Assembly (NCBI RefSeq): GCF_023161665.1
Contig: NZ_JALNTW010000019.1
Span: 1-64,000, forward strand
From: Shewanella sp. 1CM18E
GTDB taxonomy: Bacteria > Pseudomonadota > Gammaproteobacteria > Enterobacterales > Shewanellaceae
DNA length: 64,000 bases
Reading direction: 5' to 3'
How positions within the stretch are numbered: the stretch's first letter is position 1; every line of letters starts with the position of its first letter. Below the pieces are notes generated by a model, which made no database searches, was not told where the DNA came from, and saw only the letters and a program-made list of their open reading frames with translations. The position numbers and the translations under genes were made by a program. Shown here piece by piece: positions 1 through 7,707 of the stretch.

Positions 1-38
1 CATTAAACGTACTTCAGGCAAAGCCTAATTGATGATAA

Positions 39-72
39 CCACCTACTGAAGTAGGTGGTTTAGGGCTGAAAA
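39..72. repeat. 34-bp hairpin repeat, copy 1
   Basis: An 8-bp perfect inverted repeat (CCACCTAC / GTAGGTGG) around a TGAA loop is followed by a 14-base tail, TTTAGGGCTGAAAA. The whole 34 bases recur identically at 13780-13813. Here the stem extends to 10 bp. Identity outside the stem argues for a dispersed repeat and not two chance terminators. The family is not identified; a REP-like or IS200/IS605-end-like element is possible. Confidence 0.7.
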
Positions 73-101
73 TTAAATGCATAAATAACAATTAGATAAA
101 A

Positions 102-124
102 ATATGACAGCCTTGCTGTCATAT
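102..124. promoter_or_regulatory. Palindrome upstream of the XRE/membrane gene pair
   Basis: A perfect 10-bp inverted repeat, ATATGACAGC / GCTGTCATAT, with a 3-base spacer. A third half-site, CTGTCATAT, follows at 138-146. It lies about 100 bp before the 142-aa membrane protein and the XRE regulator behind it, so it is a candidate autoregulatory operator. It has no T-run, which makes a terminator less likely. Confidence 0.5.
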
Positions 125-225
125 GACTTTTTAATGCCTGTCATATCCATGACGCAGAGAAAACCATCTATTCATGCTGAACTTGCTCTCGTCAACTTCT
201 ACTGTCAACATAGCAAGGAGCAAGT

Positions 226-654
226 ATGGAACACTCAATCAATCGCCACAAAATGGATAGCCAAATGCAACAAGTAACAATCAGCAATGGATACTGGTAT
301 TACTTCAACGATCAAGATGTGCGCATCACAGCTCATGGATCGGGATATTCAGGTAAAGAAACCATTTACGTCAACGATGAAGTTATCACTGAAAAGCGCA
401 GTTTCGGTATGCGTAGTTCACATGAATTTTGTCATTTAGGTAACGACTATGAAGTCAGGTTTAAAGTCACTAATCTACTCAAAGGCACGATTGAATGTAG
501 CCTGTATCGCAACGGTGAACACCTAGCCACCGAAACCAAAGCCTTTCTCGACAAAGATAATAAATCCGCTCGTAAGCAAATATTTATGTGCTTTATCGCT
601 GGATTGATTTTTGGCGGTTTTTTTGCCTTATTTATGCACCACTTTATCGGATAA
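226..654 (+). CDS. Small C-terminally anchored membrane protein, unknown function
   Basis: This 142-residue protein is not recognised as a family member. It has a hydrophilic N-terminal region of about 115 residues rich in Gly, Tyr, Ser and charged residues. One C-terminal hydrophobic segment (about residues 119-138, with a GLIFGGFFALF core) would make it tail-anchored with most of the protein cytoplasmic. The start is supported by an AAGGAG-like ribosome site just upstream. The next gene, 45 bp downstream on the same strand, is an XRE regulator with its own C-terminal membrane segment, so the two probably form one operon. A palindrome at 102-124 is a candidate control site. The gene is convincing because of codon structure and ribosome site; its role is unknown. 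Confidence 0.75.
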   Translation: MEHSINRHKMDSQMQQVTISNGYWYYFNDQDVRITAHGSGYSGKETIYVNDEVITEKRSFGMRSSHEFCHLGNDYEVRFKVTNLLKGTIECSLYRNGEHLATETKAFLDKDNKSARKQIFMCFIAGLIFGGFFALFMHHFIG

Positions 655-699
655 GCACACACATGTTGCCACTTTTCAAGGAAGCTAGCGGAGTCAGAC

Positions 700-1014
700 A
701 TGGAGATTAACCCAGTCGCAATCAGGACATTACGGCAAGAAAAAGGCTGGACGCAACAACACTTAGCAGATGCATGCGCCATTAGCCTCCGGACTGTACA
801 GCGAGTCGAAAAAGAAGGTAGTGCATCGAATGACACACTATTGGGTTTATGTGCAGTTTTTGAAGTGGAACAAAAGCAATTACTTGTGCTCCCCAAGCCA
901 ACTCATGAACAGATGCAACAGGTGTCTTTATACCAACAACGAATATTGCTCACTGTTACCACTTTAATTGGTGGCTGTATTGGTGCATTAATTATGTATC
1001 TAGTCATAAAATAA
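700..1014 (+). CDS. Membrane-anchored XRE-family (Cro/C1-type) regulator
   Basis: A 104-residue protein. Residues about 5-62 form a Cro/C1 helix-turn-helix domain (LRQEKGWTQQHLADACAISL is the first part of the motif, followed by RTVQRVE). After a short linker, about residues 80-102 form one hydrophobic membrane segment. A DNA-binding domain tethered to the inner membrane resembles other small XRE-TM regulators, though most XRE proteins are soluble. It follows the 142-aa membrane protein by 45 bp, so both may act together, for example with one protein modulating the other. The palindrome and half-site at 102-146 are candidate binding sites. The family call is firm; signal and targets are unknown. 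Confidence 0.85.
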   Translation: MEINPVAIRTLRQEKGWTQQHLADACAISLRTVQRVEKEGSASNDTLLGLCAVFEVEQKQLLVLPKPTHEQMQQVSLYQQRILLTVTTLIGGCIGALIMYLVIK

Positions 1015-1028
1015 CAGCTAGCAATAAA

Positions 1029-2036
1029 CTAAAACTGATGTACAGCGACTCGGCCGTTATGTCCTGCGGCCACTAAAGTATTACCATCAATGGCTAAGGT
1101 GAAGAAGCCTTGTGACTCACCGTTTATCAGCAGCGGCTGCCAGCTATAACCATGATCATGGGAAATATCCGTCGATAGCTTACCTGTCGCAATACAGGTT
1201 TCCTGGTAACAGGCCATTGCGGTGCGCAGTCCAGGGGTGGTTCCTGGCGGTTTATGCCATACATAACCTTTTAGATACACCATATTGGCATCATGTTTAT
1301 CCCGCTGTTGATAATCGCCACCAAGTACAAACAGATCGCCTAAGGTATTAAAAGCTAAGCCATAACCACCCGCCGTTTGGGTATCGTCATAAAGTGCCAC
1401 AGGTCTGCGACGCCAGTGCTCTCCTGAGTCAGCGCTACTGTAAACGGAGCTACTAAAGCCGCCAGAGGTAAACCAAGCTCTACTGCGCTTATCGACAATT
1501 AACGTATTCCCGCTAGCAGCAAAAGCCACCTCTTTATCGAGCACTTCAGGCAACTCACGTTGCGCAATACGCCGCCAAGTTTTACCGCCATCAGTGGTAC
1601 GTAATATTACGTAGCTGCCGCCAACCGGATCGCCCAATAGCAAACCGTTATTTCGGTCCCAAAAAGCAATCGAATTGAAAAAGCCAAGTTCATCAGGGTT
1701 ATCGAATAATAGCTCCCAGCTAAGGCCCTGATTCTTGGTGATGTAGAGCTTTGATAAACCGCCGGCTCCCGCGCCCATCACTATCGCAGTATTGGCATCA
1801 AATACTTCAATGTCGCGAAAATCCATTAGCAACTCAGACTTAACTGACACATCTTGCCAAGATTTACCGGCATCTTTAGAAATATAAACCTGATTTTTAC
1901 TACCAGTAACCCAAACAACGCCATCAGATACCGCGCTGCCCCTAAATGAAGCATTAGCAGCCAACGATTGAATTTGCCAGTCCATAGCTGAAACGCTAAA
2001 GGAAAACAGGCTAATTAACAGCATGAATATCTTCAT
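1029..2036 (-). CDS. Secreted BNR/YCF48-like beta-propeller protein
   Basis: A 335-residue protein with an N-terminal signal peptide (about residues 1-17, cleaved near SVSA). The rest consists of repeated propeller blades with BNR/Asp-box-like signatures: ISKDAGKSWQD near residue 53, ITKNQGLSWE, RTTDGGKTWRR, SSADSGEHWRR and SHDHGYSWQ. This is the sialidase-like / YCF48 (photosystem II assembly factor-like) fold seen in many non-photosynthetic bacteria. No sialidase catalytic set was recognised, so a binding or scaffolding role in the periplasm is more likely than hydrolysis. An AAAGGA ribosome site precedes the ATG. It is a single gene, converging on the XRE gene and divergent from the 2285 gene. 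Confidence 0.75.
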   Translation of the reverse strand: MKIFMLLISLFSFSVSAMDWQIQSLAANASFRGSAVSDGVVWVTGSKNQVYISKDAGKSWQDVSVKSELLMDFRDIEVFDANTAIVMGAGAGGLSKLYITKNQGLSWELLFDNPDELGFFNSIAFWDRNNGLLLGDPVGGSYVILRTTDGGKTWRRIAQRELPEVLDKEVAFAASGNTLIVDKRSRAWFTSGGFSSSVYSSADSGEHWRRRPVALYDDTQTAGGYGLAFNTLGDLFVLGGDYQQRDKHDANMVYLKGYVWHKPPGTTPGLRTAMACYQETCIATGKLSTDISHDHGYSWQPLLINGESQGFFTLAIDGNTLVAAGHNGRVAVHQF

Positions 2037-2246
2037 TAAAATCCTTTAAATGAACAACTGCGTTCTACCATTACTATCGACCAAAGAGCTAGGTTAAGCA
2101 AGCTAACCCAATGAGCTCTCTAGCAAATGATATATGCCTTCCTGAGTACGCGACTAAATTAGCACAAACTAAATAAAATACTATTAAACAACAACTTAAT
2201 AACAAAAAGTTCTGGACTCTGCCTAAAATATAAACTAGATTAAAAG

Positions 2247-2262
2247 TGTGACAAAGATCACT
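2247..2262. promoter_or_regulatory. CRP-like site upstream of the 101-aa secreted protein
   Basis: TGTGA-N6-TCACT, one base from the CRP consensus TGTGA-N6-TCACA, centred about 30 bp before the ATG at 2285. This close to the start it would overlap the core promoter, so repression or a very short leader is implied. Resemblance only. Confidence 0.4.
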
Positions 2263-2284
2263 ATTTTATAAAAAGGATACCACT

Positions 2285-2590
2285 ATGACAAAATCACTTA
2301 GCCAAGCAGCCTTGTTGACCGCCGGATTATTACTTTCGACCGCGAGTGTTGCGGCAATGGGTCCGATTGCTAAATGTAATGACTGTTCTAGCCAAGCTGC
2401 GCAGCAAACCGCAACTGAAATTGAAAACAGCAGTGTCTACGTAGTTGACTTTGTTAACCGTACTGCACAGAAGTTTGTAACTGATGAGAAAGGCGATACT
2501 TTATTAACTAAGCTTTCAATCGGTGAGTTAAACCATATTAATCAAAAATATGACTACCGCAAAACTCATCTAAGAGCGGTTCAGCCTTAA
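2285..2590 (+). CDS. Small secreted protein, unknown function
   Basis: A 101-residue protein with a clear signal peptide (charged MTKS start, hydrophobic core, cleavage near SVAA at about residue 24). The mature part opens with a CNDCSS cysteine pair, which could form a disulfide or bind metal, and then has mixed polar sequence with no domain I recognise. The CxxC is not followed by His, so it is not a c-heme site. An AAAAGGA ribosome site fits the start. A CRP-like site lies just upstream and a hairpin at 2641-2664 lies downstream. It is probably periplasmic and transcribed alone. Confidence 0.7.
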   Translation: MTKSLSQAALLTAGLLLSTASVAAMGPIAKCNDCSSQAAQQTATEIENSSVYVVDFVNRTAQKFVTDEKGDTLLTKLSIGELNHINQKYDYRKTHLRAVQP

Positions 2591-2640
2591 TTTAGCCTAT
2601 ACAAAACAGTTAACGGTACTGTTTGTAAACTAGATGATTT

Positions 2641-2664
2641 GGCTACGGAACCGATCCCGTAGCC
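2641..2664. terminator. Hairpin between convergent genes
   Basis: GGCTACGG / CCGTAGCC, an 8-bp perfect stem with an 8-base loop, between the convergent ends of the 2285 gene and the PLP enzyme. There is no clear T-run, so it may be a weak or factor-assisted terminator. Confidence 0.4.
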
Positions 2665-2671
2665 ATGGACC

Positions 2672-3787
2672 TTAACAACTCTCCACAACCTTAATCAGTC
2701 TGTTAATGTCACTAATATCGTTGTAGATGTGTGGCGACACGCGGATCCCTTGACTGCGCACATCTACACTTATTTTAGCCCGCTTTAACGCTGTTAAAAC
2801 CTGTTGCTGTTTGCTCCCGAAATCCAATATTGCTGTAGCGCTGCGCTTATTTTCAAGCTTAGGTGATACCACAGCATCGCCCAAACTATCATGCAGTAAA
2901 TTCAACAAACTCTGATTGTGCTCACGTAGATGATGACTACCAATGTTGGCAAAGTATTCAATGCTGTGCGCAGCAATCACATACGGTGCAATCGATGGCG
3001 TACCGCCCCAAAACTTTAAGGCACTGGCATGATAGCGAAAGTCGTGAATATCAAATTCAAATGGATTTTCATGGCTAAACCAACCGACATCCTTAGGTTG
3101 GCAGGTCTCGATATGCTTTGAGTTAATCCACAAATAGGCCGCTCCGGGGCCGCCACATAACCATTTCACACTCGAGCCTATTAAAAAGTCTGCTTGCAAC
3201 TGAGTTAAATCTAACGGAACGATACCTGCCGATTGCGCCACATCAATTAACGTCAATGTCCCTTGTGATTTAGCAGCACTGACAATCGCTTGTAGCGGCG
3301 CTTGCTGCCCGGTATTTGAATACACATGACTAACAAAAACCAAGTCGATATCAGCAGTCAAATAAGACTGCCAAACCGCTGCGTCAGTTATATCTAAGTC
3401 TTTAGCAATAAAGCGCAGCTCACAGCTATCTGGCAGCGCTTTTTGTAATGCAAAACCCATACTAGGGAAATCTATTTCACACATCAGCACTACAGCATTG
3501 GGGCGCTCTAAGCGCTCAAGCGACATAACCAGCTTAGTTAGCCCGCTAGAAAGGTTAACCTGCGGACAAAACTCACTCGCCTTAGCGTTAAACAAACGCC
3601 CTAAGCTGGTATTAAAAGACTCTATAACCTGCAACCACTCTTGCCAGGGCTCACTGTTTGAATTCTGCCAAGGAGAGAAAAACAGCGTCTCAAAGTGTTG
3701 TCGAGCAGTTTTTAAAGGTCGCCCAACCGAATGATTAAGCAAATAGCTATCTGTGGTTAACACAAAGTCCTGTTTAAAAGCGTTCAT
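2672..3787 (-). CDS. Kynureninase-like fold-type I PLP enzyme (aminotransferase class V)
   Basis: A 371-residue PLP-dependent enzyme of the aminotransferase class V group. Visible features are Asp182 in the IDVAQ motif (pairs with the PLP ring nitrogen) and the Schiff-base Lys208 in SSVKWLCGGPG. A GWFSH segment is followed by FWGGTPSI, the arrangement seen in kynureninases. Length is somewhat below typical kynureninases (about 400-420). It starts 1 base after the PrnB-like gene with a GGAGG site inside that gene's end, so the two are translationally coupled. With a tryptophan-dioxygenase-fold partner, a substrate derived from tryptophan or a similar aromatic amino acid is inferred. Cysteine desulfurase or isopenicillin-N-epimerase-like activity cannot be excluded. 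Confidence 0.75.
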   Translation of the reverse strand: MNAFKQDFVLTTDSYLLNHSVGRPLKTARQHFETLFFSPWQNSNSEPWQEWLQVIESFNTSLGRLFNAKASEFCPQVNLSSGLTKLVMSLERLERPNAVVLMCEIDFPSMGFALQKALPDSCELRFIAKDLDITDAAVWQSYLTADIDLVFVSHVYSNTGQQAPLQAIVSAAKSQGTLTLIDVAQSAGIVPLDLTQLQADFLIGSSVKWLCGGPGAAYLWINSKHIETCQPKDVGWFSHENPFEFDIHDFRYHASALKFWGGTPSIAPYVIAAHSIEYFANIGSHHLREHNQSLLNLLHDSLGDAVVSPKLENKRSATAILDFGSKQQQVLTALKRAKISVDVRSQGIRVSPHIYNDISDINRLIKVVESC

Positions 3788-3788
3788 A

Positions 3789-4964
3789 TTACAAAACCTC
3801 CAGACTAGCTTTTAAGGTAACTACATCAGCAAAACGCGTAGTGATATCATCGCGCTTTCTCGCCGCTCGCCTATCCCTTAATTGCTCCAGCGAATTGAGT
3901 AATACCGGCAAAGGTGGGCCACTGGCGGTGACTTTAGCAAGGTGTTGCTGCTCCAGCTTGATTGAAGGCTGCGCGATATACTTAGTCACCAGTTGATTAT
4001 GATGCTGAATCGCGGTCTCACCGTGGAGTTTGCACACTTCAAGAAACAGTTTTACATTTTGCTGATACCAAGCTTGATGATTAAGATGAGTCATATTCAG
4101 CAGATCATCCATAAAGCTAGTGCGGCGCATACAGTCTCGCAATATGCTTTGATCTTCAGGCATCATATACAGAAACTTATCCACCAGCATTTGCGAATAA
4201 CCAGGCTCATTCGCCGCGCATAAGCCTAGCAACATATCAATCACGTTAATCCCTGCAAAGTCGCCGGCATTGGCGCCACGATACACCTGACTTCCCACTC
4301 GATAAGGCTTGTAATATGGGCGCACACAATAGAAAAAGTCATCAGCATCGAGCTCTTGAAACAACACCTTGTTTGAATCAATCACATCACGCAAAGCCCG
4401 CTTGGCAACCAACAACAAGTCGTAGGCAATAGGATGGTCAATACCCAATGGTTGGATCTTGAGTAATGCGTCTGCAGCACGCTTATACGCCAAAATTCCC
4501 TTAGTGTTGTAATCAACAAATAGCTTTTCAGCATCCAAATTGGTAAAACGCTTATATACGCCTTGCTTAGCACGGTTATGAGTCGTCAGATGCGCCGTGG
4601 CAAACCTTGGCGTCACGCCAATAGATGCACCAATATGCATGGCTAATGTCGATGCTTCAACTAATGGCGAAGTCGTCTCTCGAGAGGGCTCGGTAATTTC
4701 ATGTCGACGACAAGCCGCCATATACAAGCCCACATTACCGAGCAAATCAAAAGCATGATCAAAACCTTCATCGGTATTACCCTCAACCAATAAGCTGGCA
4801 ATCAGCTCTCGACCTTCAGCTTCAAGCTGCAGCTTTAAGTCTTCACCTATGCCTTCAACATTGGCTCTATCTTCTTGCTCGGCGTACAAAACTTCTAATT
4901 GGCTATTGAGTTCAACAAAGCGGGTGCGGATCCAATGATCGAATGCTTGGGTGTTGCGCGTCAT
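3789..4964 (-). CDS. PrnB-like protein (DUF1864, tryptophan-dioxygenase superfamily)
   Basis: A largely helical protein of about 391 residues that I assign to the PrnB/DUF1864 family. PrnB (monodechloroaminopyrrolnitrin synthase) has the heme fold of tryptophan 2,3- and indoleamine 2,3-dioxygenases. Candidate heme-ligand histidines lie in the C-terminal third (LHGETAIQHHNQ). The ATG at 4964 is preferred over one at 4994 because AAGGA lies 7 bases before it. It is the first gene of a coupled pair with the kynureninase-like enzyme, and a divergent Lrp/AsnC regulator lies 168 bp away. No pyrrolnitrin genes prnA, prnC or prnD are present, so it is not a pyrrolnitrin pathway. The family call is from memory of the sequence pattern; the substrate is unknown. 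Confidence 0.65.
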   Translation of the reverse strand: MTRNTQAFDHWIRTRFVELNSQLEVLYAEQEDRANVEGIGEDLKLQLEAEGRELIASLLVEGNTDEGFDHAFDLLGNVGLYMAACRRHEITEPSRETTSPLVEASTLAMHIGASIGVTPRFATAHLTTHNRAKQGVYKRFTNLDAEKLFVDYNTKGILAYKRAADALLKIQPLGIDHPIAYDLLLVAKRALRDVIDSNKVLFQELDADDFFYCVRPYYKPYRVGSQVYRGANAGDFAGINVIDMLLGLCAANEPGYSQMLVDKFLYMMPEDQSILRDCMRRTSFMDDLLNMTHLNHQAWYQQNVKLFLEVCKLHGETAIQHHNQLVTKYIAQPSIKLEQQHLAKVTASGPPLPVLLNSLEQLRDRRAARKRDDITTRFADVVTLKASLEVL

Positions 4965-5132
4965 TTTCTGGTCCTTATTATTCAAGTACAACAATCACTC
5001 AAATTAGCCTAACAGTATCTTCTCGGTTTAAATCGGCAATCTAGCCCTAAAAACTTTCATTTAAGATCGAAATCCACTATAAAAAGAATTATTAATATTG
5101 ATTATCACCAACCCAGAAAAAAGGCTTCATCG

Positions 5133-5594
5133 ATGGACAATAAAGATCGCAACATACTGGCTATTCTCCAGCGCCAAGGCCGAATCGCGATTAGTGAATT
5201 AGCTACAAAACTCAATATGTCAGACACCCCTTGCCTACGCCGAGTGAGAAAACTTGAGCAATCAGGGGTGATCAGTGGTTACGCAGCGCAAATCGACCCA
5301 AAAGAAGTGGGTTTAAATGTGGTGGTATATGCCTTTGTAAGGCTAAAAGAAAACTCAGATCAGCATGCTATTTTATTTGAAGAAAGCATGGAAAACTTAG
5401 AGCAAGTCATGGAGTGTTCAGTTGTAACCGGCGCTCACGACTACCTACTTAAAATCGTTGCAAGTGACCTACTCAGCTACGAAAGCTTTGTAAAAAAGTC
5501 ACTCGGCAGCTTAAATTGCATCGCTGGTATTGAGTCGACAGTTGTACTTAAACAGAACTTTTCACGCAACATTCTGCCACTACAGCCTTTATAA
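5133..5594 (+). CDS. Lrp/AsnC-family transcriptional regulator
   Basis: A 153-residue protein with the standard two-domain layout. An N-terminal winged helix-turn-helix (about residues 3-60: RNILAILQRQGRIAISELA, then CLRRVRKLEQSGVI) is followed by a C-terminal RAM/AsnC ligand-binding domain (about 65-145, VVTGAHDYLLKI). Regulators of this family normally sense amino acids. It is divergent from the PrnB-like/kynureninase-like pair, so it probably controls that pair in response to the amino-acid substrate. Length and domains are complete. Confidence 0.9.
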   Translation: MDNKDRNILAILQRQGRIAISELATKLNMSDTPCLRRVRKLEQSGVISGYAAQIDPKEVGLNVVVYAFVRLKENSDQHAILFEESMENLEQVMECSVVTGAHDYLLKIVASDLLSYESFVKKSLGSLNCIAGIESTVVLKQNFSRNILPLQPL

Positions 5595-5660
5595 AACATA
5601 GAGATAAGCTTAAATATAGCCGCTTATTCCATTTAGAACTAAGGATGTAACCACACAAAC

Positions 5661-5675
5661 TAGACGACCGGTCTA
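5661..5675. promoter_or_regulatory. NemR-type operator 1 (before nemR)
   Basis: TAGACGACCGGTCTA: TAGAC and GTCTA half-sites around a 5-base centre, 20 bp before the nemR ATG. A TAGGCT element at 5683-5688 could be the -10, placing the operator over the -35 region, where a bound repressor would block RNA polymerase. A near-identical copy lies at 6369-6383. Half-sites resemble the TAGACC/GGTCTA NemR box known from Escherichia coli. Confidence 0.75.
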
Positions 5676-5694
5676 ATTGTGTTAGGCTAGAAAC

Positions 5695-6297
5695 ATGAAA
5701 ACAGCACCTCAACAAACTCGCCAACATATCATCGACTCAGGTTATCGCCTGATCTCGAGGAAAGGGTTTACCCATGTTGGCCTAGCGCAAATTCTAAAGT
5801 TTGCTGACGTACCCAAAGGTTCTTTTTACCACTATTTCAAATCGAAAGAGCAATTTGGCGAAGAGATCATTAACAGCTTCTTTGACAGCTATCTGAGCAG
5901 TATTGATGACTTGTTTGCTACAGGTAAAGGCAGCGGCCTAGATAGACTAATGAGCTATTGGCTGCACTGGCAAAGCACCCAAGATGGTAAGAGCGACGAC
6001 CAAAAGTGTTTAGTGGTAAAACTAAGCGCAGAGGTGGCCGACTTGTCTGAAGCCATGCGTAAAGCCCTAAACACTGGCTCAACAGCAGTAATAGCACGCC
6101 TTACAGGCGCAATCGAAGCGGGTATTGCCGATGGTTCAATTCCAGCAATGCACGCTGAACATACAGCAGAGGCCCTTTATCAACTGTGGCTAGGTGCCAG
6201 TTTAAGAAACAAATTAGCTCGCGATCCACAAGTTATCGAACGCGCATTACTAATGACCAAAGCGTTATTAGCGCAACCTATTTCAGCAATGAAATAA
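5695..6297 (+). CDS. nemR: NemR-like TetR-family repressor
   Basis: A 200-residue TetR-family protein. The N-terminal helix-turn-helix is about residues 8-55 (ILKFADVPKGSFYHYFKSKE). The core shows the NemR signature KCLVVKLSAEVADLSE. Cys105 and Lys173 align with E. coli NemR Cys106 and Lys175, the residues that sense reactive chlorine and electrophiles. E. coli NemR represses nemA and gloA; here the downstream genes are yqhD, a DJ-1 protein and a GST, a related detoxification set. A TAGAC/GTCTA operator overlaps its own promoter, implying autorepression. A hairpin terminator (6321-6358) follows, and the next gene has its own operator. Confidence 0.85.
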   Translation: MKTAPQQTRQHIIDSGYRLISRKGFTHVGLAQILKFADVPKGSFYHYFKSKEQFGEEIINSFFDSYLSSIDDLFATGKGSGLDRLMSYWLHWQSTQDGKSDDQKCLVVKLSAEVADLSEAMRKALNTGSTAVIARLTGAIEAGIADGSIPAMHAEHTAEALYQLWLGASLRNKLARDPQVIERALLMTKALLAQPISAMK

Positions 6298-6320
6298 GCG
6301 CAAAAATATAGGTTTATCTC

Positions 6321-6358
6321 CCCCGTCTAAGCCACTACCGTTTAGGCGGGTATTTTTT
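6321..6358 (+). terminator. Terminator after nemR
   Basis: CCCGTCTAA pairs with TTAGGCGGG (one G-T mismatch) around a 10-11-base loop, then TATTTTTT. It separates nemR from yqhD, which has its own promoter and operator. Confidence 0.7.
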
Positions 6359-6368
6359 AACTATTTAC

Positions 6369-6383
6369 TAGACGACTGGTCTA
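6369..6383. promoter_or_regulatory. NemR-type operator 2 (before yqhD)
   Basis: TAGACGACTGGTCTA, differing by one base from the operator before nemR, 50 bp before the yqhD ATG. A TAGGCTAGA element follows at nearly the same distance as in the nemR promoter (6392-6400), so both promoters share their architecture. Confidence 0.75.
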
Positions 6384-6432
6384 CTCAATTTTAGGCTAGA
6401 GTTTGATTCAACATATTTAGATAGGAAAGATT

Positions 6433-7590
6433 ATGCAGAGCTTTGACTTCTACAACCCAACCCACATTAGCTTTGGCGAAGGTAAAATTGCTGAACTAGA
6501 TAAACTAGTACCACAAGACGCTAAAGTGTTAGTGCTATTTGGTGGTAACAGCGCCAAAAGTACTGGCACACTCGACGAAGTTAAAACTGCGCTAAAACAG
6601 CGTGAAGTTGTTGAGTTTGGTGGTATTGAAGCTAACCCAACTTACGAAACCTTAATGCAAGCCGTTGATGTGATTAAACAGCAAAACATCGACTTCTTAC
6701 TTGCAGTGGGTGGCGGCTCAGTTATCGACGGCACTAAGTTTGTTGCAGCTGCAGCACTATTTGAAGGCGAGCCTTGGGACATCCTATTAAACTGGGGAGC
6801 CAATGTTACTCAAGCCATGCCATTTGGTAGCGTATTGACGCTTCCAGCTACAGGTTCAGAGATGAACAGTGGTAGCGTTATTACTCGCAAAGAGCTTAAA
6901 GCAAAACTAGCCTTTATGAGTGACCACGTATTCCCGCGTTTTTCAGTATTAGACCCAAGCAAAACCTTTACTCTGCCTGAGCGCCAAGTGGCAAACGGTG
7001 TGGTTGATGCTTTTGTGCATATCACTGAGCAATACCTTACTTTCCCAGTCAATGCTCCGGTACAAGACCGCTTTGCCGAAGGTTTATTGCAAACTTTAGT
7101 CGAGCTCGGCCCTAAAGCACTGAGCGAGCCACAAGACTATGATGTACGCGCTAACCTAATGTGGGTAGCAACAATGGCATTAAACGGTCTTATCGGTAAA
7201 GGTGTGCCTCACGACTGGGCAACGCATATGATTGGCCATGAAATCACCGCGCTTTACGATGTCGACCACGCACGCACCTTAGCTATGATATTGCCTGGAT
7301 TATTAGATGTTCGCCGCCAAGGTAAGCAAGAAAAATTACTGCAATACGCCAGCCGAGTATGGGGTATTACCCAAGGTTCTGACGATGAAATCATCGACCA
7401 AGTGATTGAGAAAACTCGCCAATTCTTCGAACAAATGGGTATACAGACTCGCCTGTCAGATTACGGCTTAGACAACAGCAGCATAGACACTATTGTCGCC
7501 CAGCTTGAAGCTCACGGCATGACTGCATTAGGTGAAAAGCAAGATGTGGATCTAGCGATGAGCCGTAAGATCTTAGAACGTAACCTTTAG
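6433..7590 (+). CDS. yqhD: YqhD-type NADPH-dependent aldehyde reductase
   Basis: A 385-residue iron-containing alcohol dehydrogenase family enzyme. The nucleotide-binding region shows GGNSAKSTGT (residues 37-46) and VGGGSVIDGTKF (92-103). Predicted metal ligands Asp192, His196, His265 and His279 match E. coli YqhD Asp194, His198, His267 and His281 with a constant offset of two. YqhD enzymes reduce short-chain and toxic aldehydes (acrolein, malondialdehyde, methylglyoxal) with NADPH in the cytoplasm. It has its own promoter with a NemR-type operator and is followed by DJ-1 and GST genes, so it probably belongs to an electrophile-induced detoxification regulon. Confidence 0.92.
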   Translation: MQSFDFYNPTHISFGEGKIAELDKLVPQDAKVLVLFGGNSAKSTGTLDEVKTALKQREVVEFGGIEANPTYETLMQAVDVIKQQNIDFLLAVGGGSVIDGTKFVAAAALFEGEPWDILLNWGANVTQAMPFGSVLTLPATGSEMNSGSVITRKELKAKLAFMSDHVFPRFSVLDPSKTFTLPERQVANGVVDAFVHITEQYLTFPVNAPVQDRFAEGLLQTLVELGPKALSEPQDYDVRANLMWVATMALNGLIGKGVPHDWATHMIGHEITALYDVDHARTLAMILPGLLDVRRQGKQEKLLQYASRVWGITQGSDDEIIDQVIEKTRQFFEQMGIQTRLSDYGLDNSSIDTIVAQLEAHGMTALGEKQDVDLAMSRKILERNL

Positions 7591-7707
7591 AGTTATAGAG
7601 CTACTAAAAAATAGACCTACCGATAAAACCTAGTATGAGACCTCAGCTGACTAACAGTTCTAAATAACTGTTAGTTGGCACACCAACAGATAAAAAAGGA
7701 CGACCAC

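Noticed and set aside
447..896. Opposite-strand open frame over the first two genes
   Set aside because: It lies antisense to two genes with good ribosome sites and domain matches.
3789..4964. Pyrrolnitrin biosynthesis
   Set aside because: Only a PrnB-like protein is present; the halogenases PrnA and PrnC and the oxygenase PrnD are absent.
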